From Russula earlei (taxonomy: Eukaryota; Basidiomycota; Agaricomycetes; Russulales; Russulaceae), in contig JAGFNK010000279.1 in assembly GCA_025769875.1 (NCBI GenBank), forward strand, positions 1 to 64,000: a DNA stretch of 64,000 nt, written 5' to 3'. Each line of letters opens with the position of its first letter. Within the stretch, counting starts at the first letter, position 1. Below the pieces are notes generated by a model. It had not been told where the DNA came from, made no database searches, and saw only the letters and a program-made list of their open reading frames with translations. Shown here in pieces: positions 33,504-45,691 of this stretch. Made by a program: the position numbers and the translations under genes.

Positions 33504-35166
33504 TCACGCATCCTCGAATGTAGGGCCGTTGTTCTTGAAGACGTATACGTCCTCCGTAGGCGGGACCAATTTGAACAACCTTCCTAGACGTTCATCTGCA
33601 AATGAAGCGTAAGACCAAGTGCTGTAACAGAAACAGAGAGTAAAAAAAACATGCAGAGGGGATCGTCATCCTCGTGTGTAAAATGTTTCAGCTCCCACGT
33701 CGTGCCTGCTGTTGCCTCATCTCGCCGTCTTTGACGTTGCTCATTCTGGTTGTCAGCGACCATATGTCATCAATCCGAACGATGGACCGTGGCAAGATGC
33801 GCACCTCGATGCGACCCTTCTCCCTCGCCGCTGTCTCAAAGTCGCTCTCTCGGATCCCTTTCGCGACCTTGTGCCACAAACGCCGACTCTCCCACTCCGT
33901 TTGGTCATCCACAGGCCCGACGGTCACCTCCTCCTTAGGGCCCGTCACGTCCGTGAACACCGCGCCCGTCCTCAAATTTTTGCTTGTGGTGTTCCACTGA
34001 CCCTCGAAACTGCTCGCCCGGTAAGACGAGCCGGAACCGATTGGCGGCGTGAGATCGGCCTTGAAGGAGTGGGACTTGCCAGAGAAGTAACCCTTTCCCT
34101 GGTACTTGATCGTCGACAGCCATCCAGACGAACTCTGGATATAAGATGACTCTGTGAGCTCGATGTAGGGCGAGCCGTACCAAAGCCCCTCGATGCGTAG
34201 GCGTGGGAGCGTGATGAGGTAATCCTCTTTCTTGCCATCTCGTAGCGAGACGGTCAAAGTGGCGTGACCGACCTGTTTTACGATGATATTCCCGCCTAAC
34301 GGAGATAATTATAGGAGAATGGGGACAGAACCATGGAGAGCGCGAACTGACCTGAGAAAGAGGTCTTTTGCGCGTTATGGCCCTGAAGAGTAATCCCGCG
34401 GGACGGATTGGCGATATGGTAGGCGGTAATCGGAGGATGGTGTGAGACCTGCTCCACGACAAGTGTGGTCAATCCGCGTCCGTCCCTATCTGGCCAATGG
34501 CCGTAGAAAAGCCTGGAAAGAATCCGAGAGGGAACTCAGCCATACATAACCCGCAGTAGCCAAATCGGAGAACACGAGTAACGACGTACTCGCCGAGCAC
34601 GGGGTTGAGAGGCCTGGAGGAAGGAGCGCGCAGGTCGACGGGTGATTCAGGAGTGCGGGGCGACGGGGCGGGACGCACTTTTTCTCTGAGCCCATGGTTT
34701 CATTACGGGAGGTATACTGACCCTTGAGGGTGCTGATAAACCACTTGAGGACGCGGCGCGCGCGATCCTCCGGCGTCTTGCCTTCCGCTATTGTGGCGAA
34801 GAGGTCTGGACGCTCACACCAGTACGCTGTGGGCCCGGCAGCGGGTTATATACAGTGAGCATAGGAATTTCTTGCTCGACATGGATCGAGGCATACCGGG
34901 AAATTCGGTAAGGGAGACGGGAGAAAGAATGAACGGTGGGGCGGTGAGCGATGAGAGATCTCCGGAGACGTTTGCGATCCTGTAAGGTGAATGAAAAGGT
35001 GAAAAAGACGAGGGGGAAAGATTGTTGGGGACGCAACGATTTGATGAACTGGGTCCAAGTTGACTTTTGGGACGCAGGGACTGCCTGAGAAGGACGTGAG
35101 GTTGGAGATAGCATAATGGGATTGCGATCTCACATCCCCGGGCTGATCTTCGATGGACTCTGACAT
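33504..35166 (-). CDS. KES1: Oxysterol-binding protein, Kes1/Osh4 type
   Basis: A spliced minus-strand gene begins MSESIEDQPG (35166). Visible in order: STWTQFIKSL, the lid-side block VSGDLSSLTAPPFILSP, YWCERPDLFATIAEGKTPED, TSRNETMGSEKKPLNPVLGE with an intron after GSEKK, the signature EQVSHHPPITAYHI, then RDGKKEDYLITLPRLRIEGL, GKGYFSGKSHSFKADL, and the tail DDQTEWESRRLWHKVAKGI and PPTEDVYVFKN. The last exon ends at TCA 33504-33506. Such proteins move sterol and PI4P between membranes in the cytosol. There is no PH domain or ankyrin region, as in the short Osh4 class. The splice after IKSL is not clean in my reading; the other borders are. Confidence 0.88.
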
Positions 35167-35742
35167 GCTGGGGGGGGGGGGAAAGGGTGTGAGGGGGAAG
35201 CCCGAGGGGGATTAGTGTGTCGGGGAGGGCCAGGAAAGGATGATCGTCAGGGTGAGTGACTTTTACAGGTTTTGAGAGCGTCAGCCCAACGTGCGCGTAC
35301 AACACACCCTTGTTCTTTCTTCCCTTCTGCCGTCCCCTTCTCCCACAACACATCCTCTCATCGTCGCTCTCTCCCTTTCACCTTAACCATCCACTCTCGC
35401 ACGGACATTTTGCTTATCAATAATTACTATTACACACCTCCACGATGAACGGGACAGCGCAAATGACCAGATACCGTGTTCCCCAGCAGCGTAGTTAGAG
35501 AGGCCGTGACAGACAAAAGGGCGCGGAGCACACAAATACGTTACGATGGACACGAACACAACAGAAAGGAAGAAAACACAGAAGAGAAAAGAAAAGAGAC
35601 GGTAACACAGGTGTTTCTCTCATCAAGGGTTCAAAATCAGATCGGACGGGGTAAAACTTAACGGGAGCCAAGATGGCTAATGCCACCAAGGCCGGCAAGA
35701 TTGGGGTGTACGTAGCCTTGGATGGTCGGTATGATAGAGGTT
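35167..35742. other. Intergenic DNA between KES1 and NHP6
   Basis: This carries the upstream region of KES1, with a 12 bp G run near 35170 and CT-rich stretches (35310-35400), and the 3' flank of the HMG-box gene. No gene is supported. Confidence 0.5.
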
Positions 35743-36480
35743 TTAATCCTCGTCATCCTCACCATCGCCGCCGCTGCCGGCATTCTTATTCTGACAGGTA
35801 CTCGTGTGAGTGTCGAGTCTGAACGGAACAACGGCCCATGGTACGCACATCATACTCTGATTTTTCCTGTTCAGCGCGCGACTTGTCCCGCGCCGCCTGT
35901 TCAATATAGGGCTGTTTTTTTAAAAAGAAGACAGGTTAATATGAAATCAAGGTGAACGTGCATTACGCATGCAAAAAAAAAAGGGGGGGGACCATGAACA
36001 TGCTGGTCAACAAGACAACTTGGTGCTCTTGAGCACAGGCAAGGCGCATGTATGCCGCTCAAACTTGTACAAGACATGTACCACGAACCGCCCTCACCTT
36101 TTTCTCCTCATCGTCGAGCTCTTTCCACTTGGCACCAAGCAATTTGCCTACTTCACCTGGGCAAAGTGGGAAACCCTCAGCCCACGTCGGGGACACTTGA
36201 ACGAGAGGGATACGTACCGAAGCTTGCATCGGGGTTTTCTGCCTTGATCCTCTCGCGCCAGTCCTGGCTGAAGAACATGTACGCGGAGAGGGCACGCTTG
36301 GGCGCCTTGGGGTCCTTCTTGCGAGCACCGCCGCGAGGGGTTTTCTCTGCTTTCTCGACGGCCTTGCGTGTCTAGGAATATGAAACATAAGCATGGACGG
36401 CTCAGGCGAGGGAAGCGCGAAGGCTTGAAGAGAAGAGGGCTTACGCCGCTCACCTTGGCCTTGGTAGATTCCTTGGGCAT
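35743..36480 (-). CDS. NHP6: Nhp6-type HMG-box chromatin protein
   Basis: Exon 1 is MPKESTKAK (36480-36454). Exon 2 (from 36371) reads [20 protein letters not shown], then [14 protein letters not shown]; exon 3 [20 protein letters not shown]; a longer intron follows; exon 4 [21 protein letters not shown]; the last exon ends in an acidic tail GEDDED with the stop at 35743-35745. All borders are GT-AG. Small proteins with one HMG box bend DNA and assist FACT and promoter chromatin. Length is about 115 residues, usual for the family. The long third intron holds A and G runs. Confidence 0.9.
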
Positions 36481-36929
36481 CTAGGGCACAAGGGTTAGTA
36501 TCAGGACAAGATACGACACGTCAAGAGCACGCGACGATGGGGATGGGAAGGTGAGGAAGAGAAGGGACGCATATGTGGGGGGGAAAGGTGGAGGGGGACG
36601 AAGGGATCGATGGCGGGAGATGCCCCTGAGGGGTGATGGGGGACAAAAAGAACAGACCTTTAAAGGGTATGCAAGGACGAGAAAAGATATAAGAGGGAGG
36701 GAGGAGGTAAGGGGCTGGGAGGGAAAATGCGGAAGGGATAGCGAGCGGAAGAGGCGGGCGCGCGGGGCACGGATAATAGGGCAGCAGCTGCACACAGCGA
36801 GTTTGTGCGTTGGGGGGGGCTCAGCAGCGGTTCAACTTTGCGCGGCCGGGTTCTCTCCCTTTCCATCCCCCCTCTGAGCGGTCTCTGAATTTCAGTGGCT
36901 GCCTGCATGACAAAGCACTCGTCCCGTGA
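36481..36929. other. Intergenic DNA, NHP6 upstream and PUS3 downstream
   Basis: Purine/pyrimidine-skewed (GGGA-rich on plus). The long open frames on both strands are low-complexity. Nothing supported. Confidence 0.5.
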
Positions 36930-38588
36930 CTACTCCTTCCCTCGCCGCCGCCAACGTGCGTTCACCACCTCGACCGGTTCCATCCGCTTTCGTTCAAGTA
37001 GTCCTATGTATCGTCCCTCCCGTCGCACCCTCCCTCCACCCAGTGGCACATCCAACGGTCCACTTTCTCGGTCAACCGTTGGCCCGGGCCCATGGTGCCG
37101 CGACGCCGCCCTAAGGAAATACTCTCCAAGCGTCGCCTCCACCCGAGCCCGCTCTGCCAGTCCCGTCAACTGCGAATGCAGCCCAACAGAGCCCCCACCT
37201 TGCCCCGCGTCATCCGTTCGCCACGGTGCGTCCTCGGCCCCATACACACAGTCCCACAATACGAGCGGCAGCGCATCGGCCATCTGATACTCTGGCTTGC
37301 ACCTCACCCGCGGTGGCGATTCGCCTCTCTCCTCTCCACCGGCACCGTTTCTCTCGTCCGGATCCGCGTTCAGCAGTGCCGAGATCACGCTTGGCGCCTC
37401 GAGACGCGCGCCGATGAGCAGCAGAACGGCCATGATGTGCCGCACCTGGTTATACAGGAACGCCGTACCGACGAGGTCGAACACGTGCATGCCGTCGCGG
37501 TCGCCCCTTCCGCCACCGCCACCACGATCGTCGTTGTCGTCGTCTGCAGCGATCGTGGAGATGCCCGCGCGCAGGATGCGCCGGCGGAACGACGTGAGCT
37601 GCTTTGCCGGATCGAGCTTGCACAGGTTGCGAAAGTCGTGCTCCCCGACGAGCCGCGCCGCGCCGGAGCGCATCGCGTCCACGTCGAGATTGCGTCCGGA
37701 GAAGAAATACTTGTAGTGTCGCGCGCGACACGAGAAGCGCGCCGAAAAGTTGGTCTTGACCGGCGCCCAAGCGTGGACGCGGATCGTAGGAGGAAGAATA
37801 GCGTTGAGCGTGTGAAGGTATCGGAGTCCTTCCGTCGTCGTCGTCGTCGTCGCCGTCGCGCCGGGGACAGCGTGGTCGACGGGTACCCGTAGCCCGTCAT
37901 CCTCACCACCATCCCCCTCCCCCGTTGAAGTTTTTCCTTCTGACGTCTCGACTGACGCCCCCGACGAAGAGGCAGAGGATGGCCTGTTCGAGCAGCGCAC
38001 GTACAAGCTCACCACCTGCGCCGCGGCGCTGACCCCGCGGTCCGTCCTCCCGCACCGTTCCCAGCTGCACGCCTCCAGCCCGCCCTCGGGATCGACGAGC
38101 CGCGCCTTGGCCAGCGCGGCGAAGAGCACACCCTCGACCGTCGGCAGCGGCGTCGCACCCGCCTGCCACGCCAGCCCGCAGTAGCCGGCGCCCGAGTAGC
38201 TGAATTTGAGCGCGATCTTGCGCACGGGGTACGCCGAAAAGTTGAATTCGCGGCGCGGCCGCGACGCTTTGTCTTTGGGCCTTGGATTGGACGGCCCCGG
38301 TCCGGGTTTGGTTTCGTCGGACGGCGGTGGCTGCGCTGGGGAGGGAGAGGGAGAGGGAGAGGGAGAGGGTGCGGCGGCGATAGAAGCTTCCGTTTGCGGA
38401 ATGGAAGAAGGCCCCGTTAGCTCTCTGAGACGTGCGATGAGCTCCTCGCGTGTCCAGGTCTCATAGTTTGGTGCATCTGAGCTGTGAGGAGACGGATGGC
38501 TCATGTCGTGTCGCGGTCCGATTCGGATGGGGTAAAACGACGGCGAGTGTGCCGCTGCTGCCTGCAAGCGAATTAGGCTAGGTCGCAT
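36930..38588 (-). CDS. PUS3: tRNA pseudouridine synthase Deg1/PUS3
   Basis: A single open frame of 552 residues; a shorter start at MSHPSPHSS (38504) is also possible. After a Ser/Pro repeat region the TruA-type fold begins with KIALKFSYSGAGYCGLAWQ. The catalytic block is CGRTDRGVSA (Asp), followed by LNAILPPTIRVHAWAPV, RFSCRARHYKYFF, DFRNLCKLDP and FLYNQVRHIMAVLLL. The family modifies uridine 38/39 in the tRNA anticodon arm. Ser/Gly/Thr-rich insertions between TruA blocks make it longer than yeast Deg1. GC content is higher than in the flanking repeats. It ends 450 bp from the NHP6 start. Confidence 0.92.
   Translation of the reverse strand: MRPSLIRLQAAAAHSPSFYPIRIGPRHDMSHPSPHSSDAPNYETWTREELIARLRELTGPSSIPQTEASIAAAPSPSPSPSPSPAQPPPSDETKPGPGPSNPRPKDKASRPRREFNFSAYPVRKIALKFSYSGAGYCGLAWQAGATPLPTVEGVLFAALAKARLVDPEGGLEACSWERCGRTDRGVSAAAQVVSLYVRCSNRPSSASSSGASVETSEGKTSTGEGDGGEDDGLRVPVDHAVPGATATTTTTTEGLRYLHTLNAILPPTIRVHAWAPVKTNFSARFSCRARHYKYFFSGRNLDVDAMRSGAARLVGEHDFRNLCKLDPAKQLTSFRRRILRAGISTIAADDDNDDRGGGGGRGDRDGMHVFDLVGTAFLYNQVRHIMAVLLLIGARLEAPSVISALLNADPDERNGAGGEERGESPPRVRCKPEYQMADALPLVLWDCVYGAEDAPWRTDDAGQGGGSVGLHSQLTGLAERARVEATLGEYFLRAASRHHGPGPTVDRESGPLDVPLGGGRVRREGRYIGLLERKRMEPVEVVNARWRRRGKE
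38340..38369 (+). repeat. GAGGGA hexanucleotide microsatellite in PUS3
   Basis: Five GGGAGA-type units encode the Ser-Pro run near residue 75 on the minus strand. Likely length-variable but in frame when whole units change. Confidence 0.7.
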
Positions 38589-39089
38589 TCAACCGAGTGC
38601 GAGTGCTGGAAGTAAGTAAGAGAAGAAAAAGATGCAGATTGAACGTGGCTCGGATACAAAAAGGAAGGAAAGGAGGGAAAAGATAAAGCGCAACTCACGA
38701 AGAGTCTAACTAAATCCAAAGATTGGTTGTGCGGCTTTAGTAAGGTGAGGATGATATACGGTATGCCCTAGTAAAAGGCGAGGGCATAATCTGACTGTGT
38801 CAACCTCTGCCACAATATTGTATGTACAAGCACAATTTTTGTATTTTTTTCGAGTCGCGGGTGGGCGTGGTGGATCAGCGGCCCGGCCTCCCGGCCACGC
38901 TCAGAAGCGCTGATGAAGCAGCGCGTCTCATCCGCTACAGTACGAGTGTGTACGTACATACAGGAAACCACTGTTAGGTAAGGGCCTCTCGGATCCGATT
39001 CAGAACCCGGAAAACATGGAGCAAAACACATGCGCGAATAGTCGTACTAGTATACCCGTCAACTCTCTCTTTCTCTTCCTCGGAAGCCA
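38589..39089. other. Intergenic DNA between PUS3 and otubain genes
   Basis: I see no gene. A short minus frame at 38768-39031 has no recognisable features. Confidence 0.45.
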
Positions 39090-40596
39090 TCACTCGCCAC
39101 TGCGTCTGTCTAGAACGTCATAGTGTCCCGGTCTACGGGTTGAATTCAAGGGAGGGAAATAAATAAATAAATAAATTTGTGTTCAGCAAAGAGGCCCGTG
39201 CATATTACAGGGAGCGGTCGCTCGCTCACCGATAGATAAGCGTCAAGGGCGTCTCGTTTTCGTCGCTGGCGTGCTTGAACGCGACGAACTCCACGCGCCC
39301 ATCTTGGCCCCTCCCATCGAGGTACGCGATTTCCAAGTTGACCTTGAGTGCCTGCGACAGCGCGGTCAACTGGACGTGATCTGCGTTTTTCCAATTTGGT
39401 TTCGTCAGTTCAGCCCCCCCGCCGCGAGTTTCAGCGCGGGGAGTGGGGGGCATTCGGAACTCGAGAACGGAGACGATTGTGTTTCTATTCACCGGCTTCC
39501 TTCCCCAAAACCTCGACAACCGATTGACAAAACTCCACCACGCCTATCCGTCCGCCCGTGTCGGGGTGCGTCAGGAAGGACTCGAACTCCTCGGGGTTGC
39601 CCCGAATCTGCGCGCTTGTAATCATGCGCATGAACGTGACCATATAATCGGATACTGCAGAGAGAACGAAAAAGAGGGAGGTTTGGGTTCCAACGCCGTT
39701 CGCATCATTCACGGTGTGGCAGCGGAGAACCGCCGAAATCACGTACGGCTGTCATCTCGGAACACCTCGAGCAGCTGCGTCCGAGTCAGCGTCGCCCCGT
39801 TCGTCGACACCGACTCCGGGTCGACGATCCCTTTGACCAGGTCTCGCGGGACCTCGTAGCAATCGTCGATCACCAGGTCCTCGAACCCGGCTTCCCGAAG
39901 CTTTGGCAGGAAGCCTTCGAGGGTCGACATGGTCGCCTCGACCGCCGCCTTCCGGTCCTCTTGGTCGAATATGCGTTCTATGTACGCGAACGCGAGGGCT
40001 GCGCCACGTACCCCAGTCAGCGTTGCCCGCGGGGACCGCCAGGGTGGAAAGTAGATTTCCGGGGCGAGGGGAGGAAGGGGACACACATCGATAGAAGCAG
40101 TCGCCATCTCCGCGCGAGCGGCGGATTCCCACATACCCTTGATCTATCAGGTAGTCGATCTGCCTTTTGAAGGCATCCGCGCCCCCGTCGTACTCTGAGC
40201 GGAGCGTGGTCAGCGGCGCGAGATCAGTGACGAGCGAGTCGGTGGACGAGACGCTGTCGTCCAGATGGTTCTGCGCCAACGTTCAGCACGCCACTCGACG
40301 CCTGTGCGGGGAAGACCCGAACGAGGAAGACTACCTGATTCAATTCGTAAAGTCGTGCAGGGTCCAGCGATCTAATATCTGAACACAAACAGCATCAAAA
40401 CTCCGATGAAGCGGGAGGGGTCGGGGCTTCGAAGACATCGTTGTTCGAGCGAGCATACGTCCGCACCTGTGTATTCGTTGATCTCATCTACATCGCCTCT
40501 TCGTGGATCTAGGGGGTCCGGGAACTCGTACGTTCTTGGAAACGCTTGGAGCGCGGGAGATCCGCGATCGCAAAGATAACGGAATAGCGTGAGCAC
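39090..40596 (-). CDS. Otubain-type deubiquitinase (peptidase C65)
   Basis: A spliced minus gene. Upstream exon PRTYEFPDPLDPRRGDVDEI joins DIRSLDPARLYELNQ and NHLDDSVSSTD. The catalytic block is RSRGDGDCFYR (Asp and Cys), followed by AFAYIERIFDQEDR, FRDDS, VSDYMVTFMRMITSAQIR, and ALSQALKVNLEIAYLDG. The frame appears to stop after TLIYR, but a GTGAGC...CCGTAG intron (39133-39224) joins it to PGHYDVLD, restoring the catalytic His; the true stop is at 39090-39092. Otubains cleave ubiquitin chains. The start at 40596 is the first Met in the coherent exon and may be further upstream. Confidence 0.88.
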
Positions 40597-40854
40597 GCGA
40601 AATCGTGCATTGTGATATGAGCGACGAGGAGCGCAATTCTAAACGACTCACACTGCGTAGGGGGACCATTGACGGTGGGTTTGTCCGACTCCATGGAAAG
40701 ATCCTGGCCAGAAAGGAGACGAAAGGTAATGACAGCCGGTCCGCAGCACTGGATCACGTGTTGGTCCACATATCCGTAAACGTACAGCAAGTATTAAAAA
40801 TAATATCTTAGACACGCGAGGTATAAACAATAAAGAAACCCGTGGGCTTGTGGG

Positions 40855-43800
40855 TCATCGTGTCCTGGGAGCAGCATGCGTGTCCAACTTCGCCAATAAC
40901 TCAGTCTGCTCTTCCGCTGTTTTCACGGCGCTAAACAATACACACATAAGCACGCGATGGGTGGAATGGCAAGAACAGACGCACAAATTCTGAGCAAAGG
41001 CAGGCAGGTCGTCCGGAGACTGGATCATCCCAAGTTCCATAAGCGCCTTCTGACGTTGACGGAGTCTACATGTTCATATAAGCATCCCGAGCCCCGATGG
41101 AGTAGGCACTCAGGCAGGTTATACGTACTTGGTCCTGGGGCTGGGCGGAGGTTTGTGATGCTTCCTTTTCGGTGGCCATTCAAGTTCATGCCCCACAAGC
41201 GCTTCACGTTCATTGGCCTTCTTTTCCCGTTGGCGTCTTTCCTTTATTAATAATGAGACTGCTCGTGCTATCTAACAGAAAGAGAAATCCACACCTTTCT
41301 CGCCTTTTTCATCCGTTGTTCCTCTATGGTATTGGGAACCAAAATATCGTCATTGCGATGGCTATATTTGATCCCCCGGCTTTCAAGAATCTTAGAAACG
41401 GTGTCTCCCATTACTTCTGGCACACCTAAAACAAGAAGTCGTATCAGGCTTGGGTGAAAGCCATGGAGGTTGAGATGTCGCATACTGTCGTCCAAAAGTA
41501 GAGCACCAAGACCCTTGAGATCGGCCTCGATCCGAGGACATTAACCCCACATTCGAACCACAGTGGAAAATACGCGCTCACATCTTCCACCGCATCCTTC
41601 ATCTCGGCCTCGTACACCCAATCCTCAGCTGTGCCCGACTTTCGGCGCGTCTTTTTTGACTTGACACCATCCATGTGCGCGAGAGCCCAGTCCAAATTGA
41701 CGATGTTAGCGTGTTCGATCTGCGGCACTTGCCATCAGTGACCCGCGCAAGCGGTCATCATCGCCAAATCTGGACGCCTCACCGCCATCCTTGTCGACCC
41801 AGTGTCTTCGTGGAGAGCGAATATGTTCTTCAGCCCGAAGAGCTCACCCTGCCTCTTCTTGTCGCCAGATATGCCCGCGAAATAGCGGGTCTGCACGCTT
41901 GCGTTATATCCTATGGCCATTTGCTGTTGCTTGTATACCTGGCGCGCATAGATGAGCTCCTCGATGGACCCAGCACCAAGGAGCCGGTAGACGAAAACGT
42001 CACGCGTCTGCCCGAAGCGGTATGCACGGTCCATCGCCTGTAAGTCGTGCGCCGGATCTGTGAGCTCGTCAGTTACGCCCACCACTTGGCAAATGTGCAC
42101 GCATACTCCAGTTCGGGTCTGTGTGTCCTCAGACAGGTGAGTGTTGAGTACTATCATTCGTGGAAGATCGCTAACCGAAAATCACAACCCTGTTGGCAGC
42201 GGTTAGATTGAGCCCTGTACCGCCCGCCAGCGTCGAGATGAGAAAAATGAATATTTCCGCCTCATGCTGGAACCTATCAATCAAGGGCATGCCTGTGTGA
42301 AGAGACAATCAAGGCCCCGGCAGTGGGACAAGCTATGACCGCTCACGGTCTTCCTGTTTCGTCGACCCGTCCAATTTAACGAATCCATAGTCTATGCGGG
42401 CTCCTGATGAGTTGCACCAACTCCAAGGCCGCGTGGCTCCTTACGATGTCTTCTAACGTGATACTCTAGCACGTCGAGTAGCTTGACTGATTTCGTGAAG
42501 ATAAGAACTTTATTGGCCGGATCCCTACGCCATTCGCGTAAGAGGGTCTCTAATACCTAATGGGAAGGCGACGTGTAGACGTGACGAACGAATGGAACAG
42601 CCCCAAGACTTACTATCCATTTCCCGCAGAACGCCGGTTCCAGTATTGCAGAACCGTACTTTGGGATAGGGCCATTTGGAAAGGCCACTTCAGTAAGTTC
42701 ACGATTGCGTGCTCTCTGACAACAAGTATGTGAAAGATGAAGAATAATTGAATGGTGAGAGAGATATACCTGCTCGGGTGTGTCCGTATGTGCTGAGAAA
42801 TAAAGAGGTGAGATATCCAAACGGCCAAATTTGCAACATGGTTCGCTCACCTGGCAACATGAGAAGTAAATGGTTTGACACCTTGATTAACGCAGACATA
42901 TACTTGAACAGATCTCCCGCAGCAAATGGGTGGCAGCATTCCTTCCGCCTGCAAACCCCGAACGTTAAATAAAAATAATAAACGGAGCGAGCCAAAAATC
43001 GCCGTACTTCTTTCCTTTTCCACACTCGCATCGTTCGTCCTTCCTTATCATGTTCTGGACCGCCTCCATACCCAAAATACGCTTGTAAACCTCGATCTGG
43101 CTCTCAGTGAGGGGGCAGAATACGACTTCATCGTATTTCTTGGTGAGTTGGTCCTTTATAATGTTTTTGGTCCTGCACCCACCCAATCCCAGTCTTTGAC
43201 GGAACAACGACAATTCCCCCAAGACTTACCTTCGCAAAAAATACAGCGGCAGTAACTTGTTTCGTAGGATCTCCGCGATCCCGCTCGCCCTGAGGCGTTC
43301 CTCTTCTTTGCAACCCTTGGCCTGTCCTGCCGCCAGAGGATTCGCAACCGTCTTCTTCCACTGCTTCTCCGTGCCGACCGAACCTGGATTGACCCAATCG
43401 AGGAGCGTCCAAAGCTCCATGTACGAGTTCTGTATCGCCGTTCCCGTCAAGGCGATGCGGATTGGCCCCGTGCGCGGGATAGCGGCGGTAGGCTGCGCCC
43501 AGAGAGCGTGCGAAGTGCTCGCCTGGAATTCGGAAGCAGGAGTCAACTCTGTAACATGACTTGGAATGGTGTGGGTATCAGGCCAGTGGAAGGATGCGAG
43601 CGCTCGAGTAGTGTTCGCCTTGGGGTTCTTCAGACGATGCGCCTCATCTACGATGAGGACGGTCCAAGGAAGATTGTCAAGCAACATTATAGAGCGTCGG
43701 GCGGTGTCGAATGATGTGACAACTGCACGCCAAACAATATTGAGAAAGAGACATTTATGAGAAGCTTTGGAGAGGTCGGACGCACCAACGTCCAGGCGAC

Positions 43801-45388
43801 CCAGGATGAAATCGTTCAAAACCCTCTCTCTTTCACCTTGGGTTCCGATATATGCTCCAACTTCGAAATAGCCCCACTTTATGTAGGTGTCAGCATGATC
43901 ATGACCGACCACAGTAGTTTAATTCCATGAGTGATTGACCTTGGCAAACTCTCTGGTCCACACATTCACAACGGAGCTTGGCGTAATAATCAACGCAGTC
44001 GGCCATTTGTCATCCGGTGGTGGGAGTTTCCGGCCGTCATGCCACTCTCTGCCGTCTTGCAGCTGCGAAACGCGGTTCCTCCTGCGCTCTCTGTCTGACG
44101 GTGTGCCAGACTTACGCATGAGCGCGGACAGGAATGAAATGACCTGAATCGTCTTTCCGAGTCCCATGTCGTCCCCAAGTACGGCACCGCGTCCAAGAAT
44201 ATAGCGCTGGAAGAGGAATTGGACGCCTTCACGCTGATATAGACGCAGACACTTGCTCAGAGAAGGAGGGACGCGAATGTGATGCTTCGCATCCAGGACA
44301 AGAGCATCAGCAGGAGTACTCAAGACCGAATCGAGCAGAGGGTCCAGGTGAGGTTGTTCCTGTGATATTAGATTCATCGAAGAGTGCGATCTACGACTTT
44401 CGAATAGACACCAACCGCTTCGACAGGGAGACCATCATCCGACTCCGATTCCGTGACCGAGTCATTCGCAGGAGAGGATCGATACAATGCCCCTGCGTGG
44501 AACTAAGGTGAGTTGAAACTTGTGTCACTTGGATCGTGGCAGTACCCTTTTTTGAGGCCAAACAGGACGCAGACGGTGGGAGACGGGACGGAAGTACCAC
44601 ATCGCTATCACTCTCACTTTCCGTTACCGAGCCCTCTGTTGTCCCAGGCCGTTTAGCTGGAGGGATCTTAAACTCCATTTCTGAGGCCTTCCGCTTGCTT
44701 TGTGCTTCAAGGTGTTCACCGTCACTTTCAGGCTCTGACATCACTTTCAGCCTGATTGCAGGGTTATCGTCGGTAAGGTTTACCAGTGACACTATCTTCC
44801 CCTAAAGAATGGTCTCGTCTTTTCGCAGGAACCACTCCTACAGATATCGCAGACTTGGATAAGAGCGGGCTGCTTGATTCGCTCTGAGAGTCATTTGATG
44901 ATGCATTATCCTCTGCGGGTTCTAAACGAACATGTTCGTCATTCGATGGTTGTTCGGAGTCTTCATCAGAGGTGTCGATTTCCAGACCCAAACCTTCACC
45001 TGAGGATGGAGCAGTCACGACTTAGAAAAGAAACGATGTCCATTTCCTAGTATCATACGCCTACTGAAAATTTCCAGAAGTGGGTTCTGCGACAAGCTTT
45101 TATGGTTTCGTTCTGTTCACCCGGCGAAATTAGTACCAGACGTATCGTCTCATGTGACCTAGTACTTCTCTGCGCGTTGGTGTTGCGGTCGCTCCAGAAT
45201 TCGCTCCTCCGGGTACGCTTTACTTGACGCGGCGAAAGAGACCGCTCATCAGACCTAAACTTTCGAGTCTTTCTTAGAGGTTCATCGGTATTGATGATGG
45301 CGCCAGCAGTGAACTCTGGATCCGAGTCCGGTTCTGAATGTAAAATCACTTGAGCGAGCAAAGTCACACAGTGAGTTCCCTCGTGCAA
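40855..45388 (-). CDS. Snf2-family ATPase, ERCC6L2-like
   Basis: Multi-exon minus gene. Helicase motifs in order: LRLYQREGVQFLF, LGDDMGLGKTIQ (Walker A), ALIITPSSVVNVW, LIVDEAHRLKN (DEAH), IALTGTAIQN, then the second lobe VLIFTKSVKLLDVLEYHV, FVKLDGSTKQEDR, STLAGGTGLNL, and DPNWNPAHDLQAMDRAYRFG spliced across 42090-42170. A C-terminal part (FAGISGDKKRQGELFGLKN, then EHANIVNLDW) resembles ERCC6-like 2 rather than CSB. The N-terminus is acidic and Ser-rich. Such proteins act in DNA repair and chromatin. The start is uncertain: coding-like sequence extends to 45388 or beyond, while a clean ATG frame opens at 45018. Confidence 0.85.
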
Positions 45389-45691
45389 CCCACCAGGCGG
45401 TGACGGGATCGAACGAAGAGCACCTTCTCTGTTTTGTCAGTAATTGGCCGATGAAATCGATTGCTGCGTACGGTTTGCATAACCCCCCTCTGCCATTGCG
45501 ATGATTCGCGGGTTGAGAAAGCGCCCGCGACAGGTCTCAAAATATGTCACACTTGTGACAACGTGACGACTTCCTCTGGAACGCTGCACTGCTCATCCCC
45601 GGTTCCGGACTCGATTATATCTTGACCCCGGGTAATCTCTAATAAAACATACTCAAGACACTGTGAACGTCCCATTAAGAAGGACCTCAAG
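45389..45691. promoter_or_regulatory. Divergent promoter region between Snf2 and SWIB genes
   Basis: Two conserved genes face away from each other across about 300 bp, part of which may hold the first exon of the Snf2 gene (an ATG near 45499 on minus). I see no convincing TATA box; a short CT-rich run lies near 45660. Confidence 0.4.

Noticed and set aside
36551..36877. Plus-strand 108-residue frame
   Set aside because: Gly/Arg-rich translation of purine-skewed intergenic DNA between two conserved minus-strand genes.
37092..37892. Plus-strand 266-residue frame
   Set aside because: Antisense shadow of the PUS3 gene in GC-rich DNA.
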